Assembly: GCA_035610835.1 (NCBI GenBank)
Contig: CM069443.1
Coordinates: 62,070,480-62,134,479 of the forward strand
Source of the DNA: Ophiura sarsii
Taxonomy: Eukaryota; Echinodermata; Ophiuroidea; Amphilepidida; Ophiuridae
Direction of reading: 5' to 3'
DNA: 64,000 nt
Under the pieces are notes generated by a model that worked only from the letters and a program-made list of their open reading frames with translations, ran no database searches and was not told where the DNA came from. Positions 57,345 to 64,000 of the stretch are shown piece by piece (position 1 is the first letter of the stretch; each line of letters opens with the position of its first letter). A program made the translations under genes and the position numbers.

Positions 57345-57591
57345 GAATTTCCGACTTCTGGATTCGTTGACACCAAAAAACGTAGTGATTCCCAAGGGCC
57401 AAGAATTATGATACAAAACAGAAAAAACGCACCCATAATGCAACAGAAAACAAAGGCACATTCGCGGGCTTGGTATACTGGCGCCTGATTGGTCATCGCG
57501 ACTTTAAGGATTAATTCTTGACACAAAAGGGATGATTTAACACTTCCTGAAGCAAAGTGGGTTTTAGTCATACGAGATGATTAAAACGTCA
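57345..57591 (-). repeat. Split direct repeat A1 (247 bp)
   Basis: The 5' terminus of the element, identical on inspection to A2. Its outer edge at 57,591 abuts ATATCTAAGCG of the host unit. Confidence 0.9.
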
Positions 57592-59556
57592 ATATCTAAG
57601 CGCTAAAGTTTCATGGCACTGATTTCCTTTAAAAACTGAAAGCCGTATAATCCCCATCGGTGTTACGTTGTTGTTTCAAGTTTCTACATATCACTTTACC
57701 ATGAACTGCCTCAAAATCTTGTACGATTATACATACGGCCCACACACATAACATTTGATGCCTCTTATACAACTATGATCTGGGTATAAAAGACAATGAC
57801 GAATACATAACACAGCTAACTTGATACTTTGTGTTTATGAGCGTTGTGTGGATATAGACAATATTACATTAAACCATGTCATTTTGTTTTAAACACAAGG
57901 GCGGATAGTCGTGAAAACCAATCTAAATCCACAGGCTGAAGATTTTACATTTACATGTTCCTGTTTTTCTTGGAGCTATACTGGCCATATATACGTATAT
58001 ATGGTGGGAGTTTCCATCACAAATATTTTCTTACTAACCTTAGGGATATTAAAGACAGTACACATATGACACATTCAACTAGAATACACACAAAAATATC
58101 ATAATTGATGTGTACGCTTTAAACATTGAAAGCCATATAATCGCCATCAGTGTTATGTGGTTGATACAAGTTTCTACATATTACTATGAACTGCCTCAAA
58201 ATCTTGTATGATTATACATACGGCCCACACACACATAACATTTGATACCTATAACAACGAAAAAACAATAACGAAAACATAAGACACTTAACTTGATACT
58301 TAGTGTTTACGAGCGTTGTGCGGATATCAACAATATTTCATCAAACCATGTCATTTTGTTTTATACACAAGGGTGGATAGTCGTGAAATCCAATCTAAAT
58401 CAGAGACTGAAGGTTTTACATTTACGATGTATGAGACAGTTACGTTTCTCTCTGGGGGATATGGACAGGTGAAGGTTTGTAACCGTAAGACATTAGATAC
58501 ACTATGCTGTTATGATTGGTTTTTATATAGGTCAGGCATTGTTTTCCTTGGAGCTAAACTGGTCATTTATATGTATATATGGTCGGAGTTCCATCCGCAA
58601 ATAGTTTCATAGCTTGGTTTTGATAGATTTAGAAAAAGTTTGTAAATCAAACCATGTCAGTTAGTTTTATACACAAGGGTGGTTAGTCATGAAACCTGAT
58701 CTAAATCACAGGCTGAAGATTTTACATTTACATGTTCCTGTTTTCCTTGGAGCTAAACTGGTCATTTATATGTATATATGGTGGGAGTTTCCATCCACAA
58801 ATATTTTCTTTCTAACCTAGAGATATTAAAGACAGTACACATGACATATTCATCTAGAATACACACAAAATCATCATAATTGATGTGTACGCTTTAAACA
58901 CTGAAAGCCATATAATCGCCCTCAGTGTTATGTTGTTGATTCAAGTTTCTACATATCACTCTACTGTGAACTGCCTCAAAATCTTGTATGATTATACATA
59001 CTGCCCACACACACATAACATTTGATACCTATCAACGAAAAAACAATAACAAAAACATAAGACACTTAACTTGATACTTAGTGTTTACGAGCGTTGTGCG
59101 GATATCAACAATATTTCATCAAACCATGTCATTTTGTTTTATACACAAGGGTGGATAGTCGTGAAATCCGATCTAAATCAGAGACGGAAGGTTTTACATT
59201 TACGATGTATGAGACAGTTACGTTTCTCTCTGGGGGATATGGACAGGTGAAGGTTTGTAACCGTAAGACATTAGATACACTATGCTGTTATGATTGGTTT
59301 TTATATAGGTCAGACGTTGTTTTCCTTGGAGTTAAACTGGTCATTTATATGTATATATGGTCAGAGTTCCATCTGCAAATATTTTCATAGCTTGGTTTTG
59401 ATAGATTTAGAAAAAGTTTGTAAATCAAACCATGTCAGTTAGTTTTATACACAAGGGTGGTTAGTCATTAAACCTGATCTAAATCACAGGCTGAAGGTTT
59501 TACATTTACATTTTCCTGTTTTCCTTGGAGCTAAACTGGCCATTTATACGTATATA
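57592..59556. repeat. Duplicated unit family E, copies 3, 4 and 5
   Basis: Starts at about 57,632, 58,117 and 58,895. Copies 4 and 5 repeat with a period of 778 bp and are nearly identical, including 98-codon frames at 58,316 and 59,094 that are not shared intact by copies 1, 2, 3 or 6. The frame contains no motif and is read as repeat sequence. Confidence 0.8.
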
Positions 59557-60884
59557 CGAGGGGGTATAAATAAAAATTCCCTTTAACAGGGATAACCCAT
59601 GCCCAAGATGATTCCATTTATAAAGATAAAAAATAAAATAAATGGAAAGCGCCTATTTTAATCATTTCATATTTTTAAAGATGAAATTGCTCTTTAGGTT
59701 GGTCAAAGTTGGAGGATAAATACATATAACTTATTTTCAGTGTCATTACTCGGTGCGAAAAAAGGTTATAGGCCTAAGGATCCATTGGCCTACAGTATAG
59801 TTGGCTTGATTTCCAGATTAATCCAATTCCGACCCTGCTTTGAATGTTTAATTCCATGTCTACAACTAAGACAACGCCATTTAAGGTTAAAGTGTATCCC
59901 TGGCATGCTTGGTCAAAGACAAGACAAAAGAAGTTCTAATTGCAATCAAAACTACATACTGCCAGCTATTCCAAAATTGAAATGAAACACAAACCTCTTT
60001 TTATTATGCCAAGCACACAGAATTGTCATTACTGATAATTGATGTTCTTATTGCTCTTTCAAACTTATTGGTATCAAAAAGGTTTTGATAGCACCCAGAT
60101 GGGAAAGAGCCAGAACCCTTTTTTATATGTGACCCTTAACCCTAACTCTACCCCCCACTTTTTTCAGAATTTTTTCTTCAACGTGGAAAATCGACCAAAA
60201 TATCCCCCGATCCAATCCCCCGCTACACACGCCTTCCAAGCACAGTCTGGGCAGTGTATTGCCCAGACTGTATGGAGTGGGTCCATTTTTTCAGCGAAAA
60301 ACTTGCACGCCGGGTGGTACCAACGTGCCCAGTCGTGGTATATCGTGGTATATGGCAGTGTTAGGGTTAAGACATCTTTAAAAAGTCCCTGTGCAAAGTC
60401 ACACATTTCTCCAACTATTTATACCCTGTCCACAGACCGCCATTGCATATAGCTCCTCAGATTGACTGACATTGATTGATCCTCAGATTGCCTCAGATTG
60501 CGTTATTCCCAAAACAGCAATAAATAGTCAAAGGTTTTGACAGAAAGGGGTCAAAGGTCATTACAAACAAGCTTGGTTACAATAATGGGTAACATGGGGT
60601 GTACACAGATTGACCTCTTATGACCTTTGACCCCTTTCTGTCAAAACCTTTGACGATTTATTGCTGTTTTGGGAATAACGCAATCTGAGGCAATCTGAGG
60701 ATCAATCAATGTCGGTCAATCTGAGGAGCTCTCCAATGGCGGTCTGTGGACAGGTAATAAATAGTGGGCGAAATGTGTGACTTTGCACAGTGACTTTTTA
60801 AAGATGTCTGAAGGGTCACATATTTAAAAAGTGTCTGGCTCCTTCCCTTCTGGGTGATTTCAAAAACTGGTTTGTACCCCCTCG
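59557..60884. mobile_element. Tc1/mariner-like foldback element, TA duplication
   Basis: TA at 59,555-59,556 and 60,885-60,886. TIRs start CGAGGGGGTAYAAA. Unoccupied paralogs read TATATATGGTGGG at the same place. Inner arms of over 200 bp pair through AGCACCCAGATGGGAAAGAG, ATGTGACCC, AAAGTCACACATTT, CCACAGACCGCCATTG, CAGATTGCGTTATTCCCAAA and GACAGAAAGGGGTCAAAGGT. The left part (59,557-60,060) is unpaired. The left arm is interrupted by a nested element at 60,140-60,366. No transposase frame. Confidence 0.85.
60140..60366. mobile_element. Nested TTAA MITE with CCCTAAC ends
   Basis: TTAA at 60,136-60,139 and 60,367-60,370. TIRs CCCTAACWCTRCC. The uninterrupted right arm of the host element reads GACCCTTCAGACATC where the left arm has GACCC-TTAA-[227 bp]-TTAA-GACATC. 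It contains the hairpin CAGTCTGGGCA/TGCCCAGACTG at about 60,242-60,269. Related to 25,951-26,196. Confidence 0.85.
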
Positions 60885-60886
60885 TA

Positions 60887-62165
60887 TGGTGGGAGCTTCC
60901 ATCCGCAAATATTTTCATAGCTTGGTTTTGATAGATTTAGAAAAGGGTTGTAAGAAAGGACACTCGCGCTTGCTGAGGTTGATTCATAAATGGTGTCATG
61001 TTATTCAACAAATGTGACATTATCTGATTCACTCAGGCCATACCACATAGGATATGAAATTATTGAATTTTAAAAGAAGGCCTTTGCAAAAAGAGTAGCA
61101 AAACACTGAAACATAAGAGATATTATTTACACACATTCACCTACACACACAAAAACATCATAACTGTGTATGCTTTGAAGGAGAACATTACTGTTCATGA
61201 AACCATGCATTATATGGTCGGATAATAATTATTTGATGAATATATATTTTGACCAGTTTAATTGAACACAGAACTATATAATATTCAATAAAACAAATTT
61301 AAAATGCACATCCCCAACCTGTGATGATTTGAAATTTGTCGGTGTCGAAAGTGCTGATGGGATAGCCATACCCAATATTGTGACGTTGTCATTACTAAAA
61401 CCGACTCATCAGCAACAGGTCGCTGCGCGTAATCACGCAGGAATTCAATGCATAAATCAAAAATATCAATACATGAAACAGAGATGTGGGAATCTCATAA
61501 CTGTTTCGTCATAGCTTCGATCAATATGGCGATGTCCATACAGGTGATTTTTTTTCTTTCTATAAAGCCAATTTTGAATTTATGCAGTACTTTCTAAATT
61601 TTAATCTTCAGATGTGGTCTGTATAATAATAATGCTACATATATCTAAGCGCTAAAGTTTCATGGCACTGATTTTCCTTTAAAAACTGAAAGCCATATAA
61701 TCGCCATCGGTGTTACGTTGTTGTTTCAAGTTTCTACATATCACTTTACCATGAACTGGCTCAAAATCTTGTACGATTATACATACAGCCCACACATGTA
61801 ACATTTGATACCTCTTATACAACTATGATCTTGGAAAAGACAATAACGAAAAGATAAGACAGTTAACTTGATACTTTGTGTTATGAAGGTTGCGTGGATA
61901 TAGACAATATTTCATCAAACCATGTCATTTTGTTTAATACACAAGGGCAGTTAGTCATGAAACCTGATCCAAATCACAGGCTAAAGGTTTTACTTTACAT
62001 GTTCCTGTTTTCCTTGGAGCTAAACTGGCCATTTATATATATATATATATATATGGTGGGAGTTTCCATCCGCAAATATTTTCATAGCTTGGTTTTGATA
62101 GTTTGCAAATATTTTCATAGCTTGGTTTTGATAGATTGCAAAAAGAGAGTTGAAATTTAAAAAAA
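60887..62165. repeat. Family E copy 6 and the unoccupied paralog of the Ngaro-like insertion
   Basis: 60,990-61,640 matches 52,076-52,739 and 61,640-62,040 matches 57,592-57,960, joined without the 4.85-kb element. The junction reads AATGCTACATATATCTAAGC. A TA microsatellite (about 62,035-62,054) and a doubled TTTTCATAGCTTGGTTTTGA lie near the end. Confidence 0.9.
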
Positions 62166-62174
62166 CCATTAGAT

Positions 62175-62360
62175 GCAATCCGGGAAATAGCATCCGCCAA
62201 CCCGTCCACAGCGGGTAACTTTTGTGTCGGGCAGGTAAAGATGCAAAAGTACCCGACCAGACTGGTGTAAATAAGTCACACTGGCTGGTGGAATTTCTGT
62301 TGGGCAGGTATTTCTGCGAGTTACCTGCCGGACTGGCTGGTTGAAAAAAATCTGAAGTTC
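62175..62360. repeat. Dispersed repeat with GGGCAGGTA/CTGGCTGG words
   Basis: A GC-richer block with alternating ACCCGACC, GGGCAGGTA and CTGGCTGG words, related in inverted orientation to 37,450-37,680. No credible gene. Confidence 0.5.
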
Positions 62361-62399
62361 CAGGTTGACAATCCGTCTATAGGATAAGAACATTTTATA

Positions 62400-63150
62400 G
62401 TTTAAAAGGTATTTGGGTGCAATATTTGCATGCTTTAGGCAACAAAAAAACCTTACCCTGTTCTACGGGCCGGACCAACCCATTTTTTTAATTTGAGATT
62501 TTAAAATTTGTTTTGACACTTTTTTTTATTATTTGAAAACTTTTGAAAAAAATGTGAATTTATTTTTTCAATTTGGATTTTTTTTTTACATGTTTAAAAT
62601 TCACCAGTATTTTCCAAACATGGCAACAGGTATTTTATGTTGCCTTATCACCAACCTGTTCAATAACATCATTACAAGTTCAAATATCAAAAGGGTTGAG
62701 AGATCAAGGGAGAGTGGATACCGCACCATATAACTTTATTATTGTTTTGTCTATACCCAAGGATGCTTTCACAAAGTCGCCGGGTATTTCAGTTCCTTAT
62801 AAACACAATTGTCCTGGACCATTTCCTGTCTGTCCGTCAAAGTCTGTCTCAAGAAGGTTGAGGAGTTCCTATAGGTTATGTAAGGAATTTAATGATGTAG
62901 GTCAAAATGGGCATTTGAGATCTGATGGTATCTCTTTTCATCGAGTGTAGCTTTATTATGTTTTTATAATCTAGATAACAGCTATCCGTAATAGGACTAC
63001 AGGGTTGTTAATGGTTTTCTCTCCACCTATCAATTACTATCTCAGGTAGAAAGTGGTATTCCTATGAGCAGTTATAGAGATTTAAAGAGGCACTGAGAGA
63101 TATGTATGGGAGTGCGCCCTCAATTTTCATGGAAATCAAGTTTTTTGTAC
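62400..63150. other. Non-coding stretch
   Basis: Contains the TTCTACGGGCC ACCAACCC motif shared with 27,133. A 125-codon frame at 62,573-62,950 has no recognisable domain and no supporting context, so it is not called. Confidence 0.4.
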
Positions 63151-63153
63151 ATA

Positions 63154-63572
63154 CACTCTTAAAAGGTTTTTACTCAGTGTGTTGAGTTAAATGGGTTGAG
63201 TAGCAAATTGAGTCAACATTTAATCAACAGGGTGCTAAACATGAATTTCCGTAATACTCCTGACCCGAGCAAAGTTGTGAAAAACATGTTGAGTAAAGCA
63301 TTTTGAAGGTTGACTCAACGTTGCACAGTTTGCACTCGCGCATTGACGACTTAACACATGCGACATGGCAGAGCTGTCACTACTGTTTTCTTGCTGGGGT
63401 GTGGGGGAAATTGTTCCCATTCTTGAAGGTAAGACCTCATAATTATTACCGGAAAGTTACACAATTATCAGTTTATTGTTGCGATGCAATGAATATTTCA
63501 TGAAAACATGATGAACGTGATGCAAATGTTGAAATGAATTTACTAAGGTTGAGTAAATTAATTTTTAGAGTG
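63154..63572. mobile_element. TA-flanked MITE with CACTCTTAAAA ends
   Basis: TA at 63,152-63,153 and 63,573-63,574. TIRs CACTCTWAAAA then TTTACTCA-type words. GAGTNAA/TTGAGT words recur through the interior (GGTTGAGTAGCAAATTGAGT). 419 bp, no transposase. Confidence 0.65.
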
Positions 63573-63574
63573 TA

Positions 63575-64000
63575 CGTAATACATTGGCATACTAACTACC
63601 ATCTGAAACTGTTTACCTTAATTTGCTGTCTATCGTGTATAAATTTCACGATTTGTTCATTTCGATGTAGATCACTTTGAAATTATCAGCACCACACTCA
63701 CAATAGTAATTCGGTTGAAATAATTTATGTCACCTAATTTGTCATTGCTTAAAGCATAGGTCGTTGACGAAAACAAGTGGGCAGAGATAAAAACAACTTC
63801 GAACGCTAATGTGCAACAGCGATAGAAAAAACCCCAATCATTTAAACCAACTGTGTTTTTCGGTAGGTGTGCTATATAGAAGTCCCAAGTATGCAAATGA
63901 GTTATAATGAATAATGTATTAGTTTACTTATGAATATTAATTACTTATGCTTAATGCTTATTAGTTACTTATAATATATTGTTAATTTCTAAGACTTTCT
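63575..64000. other. Non-coding stretch to the window end
   Basis: AT-rich with short TTACTTAT-type repeats in the last 80 bases. No gene signal. Confidence 0.4.

Larger units (their letters stand above)
52740..57591 (-). mobile_element. Ngaro-like YR retrotransposon, internally deleted
   Basis: In minus-strand order: A1 (57,591-57,345), leader, gag-like ORF, YR tail, SGNH ORF, B1 (54,627-53,972), A2 (53,971-53,725), a 329-bp spacer, and B2 (53,395-52,740). A1/A2 and B1/B2 appear identical, and the B1-A2 junction equals the joined outer termini. This is exactly the split-direct-repeat architecture of Ngaro/PAT-type elements. There is no target duplication: left flank AATGCTAC and right flank ATATCTAAGCG are nearly contiguous in the unoccupied paralog at about 61,640. 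RT, RNase H and most of the recombinase are absent. Total 4,852 bp. Confidence 0.9.

Noticed and set aside
58316..59390. Two similar 98-codon frames 778 bp apart
   Set aside because: The shared frame reflects a recent tandem duplication. Other copies of the same unit break it with frameshifts and no motif is present.
62573..62950. 125-codon frame as a host exon
   Set aside because: It has no recognisable domain, begins in T-rich simple sequence, and lacks supporting neighbours.

Overview
The window is AT-rich animal nuclear DNA dominated by repeats. There are no bacterial operons, CRISPR arrays or rRNA genes, and I found no convincing host protein-coding exon. Hallmarks are many short terminal-inverted-repeat (TIR) elements flanked by TA, TTA/TAA or TTAA duplications, two satellite arrays, a tRNA-derived SINE, an RTE-like LINE fragment and a Ngaro/DIRS-type tyrosine-recombinase (YR) retrotransposon with split direct repeats. 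This content fits an invertebrate, plausibly a marine deuterostome such as an echinoderm or hemichordate; the species assignment is inference only.

Layout. 0-9 kb: a three-copy dispersed unit, a foldback element full of TTAGCGCTAA palindromes, a 5'-truncated LINE reverse transcriptase on the minus strand, an array of CCAGTATCG palindromes and several MITEs. 9-11.5 kb: a more GC-rich stretch with one doubtful coding segment. 11.5-13.6 kb: satellite A, about 144 bp, becoming a dimeric higher-order repeat. 14-29 kb: sparse non-coding DNA with TTAA, TA and TTA/TAA elements and a tandem duplication of about 600 bp. 29.6-33.6 kb: satellite B, about 139 bp, with a Harbinger-like foldback element inserted at TTA and a 325-bp higher-order pattern at its end. 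34-49 kb: more foldback MITEs, a perfect 296-bp tandem duplication, a tRNA-Lys-like SINE, a family of TTAA elements (one nested in another) and duplicated non-coding blocks. 49.8-62.2 kb: a family of duplicated units of several hundred bases interrupted by two large insertions.

The most notable object is at 52,740-57,591 (minus strand). It has the A1-ORFs-B1-A2-B2 architecture of Ngaro elements, with A copies (247 bp) and B copies (656 bp) that look identical. It carries a 455-residue gag-like ORF with a strong Kozak start and an uninterrupted SGNH-hydrolase ORF. Reverse transcriptase, RNase H and all but the C-terminal end of the recombinase are missing, deleted cleanly between gag and the YR tail. 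A paralogous empty site at about 61,640 shows integration without target duplication. The young repeats and missing enzymes imply mobilisation in trans, while the gag and hydrolase frames remain open.
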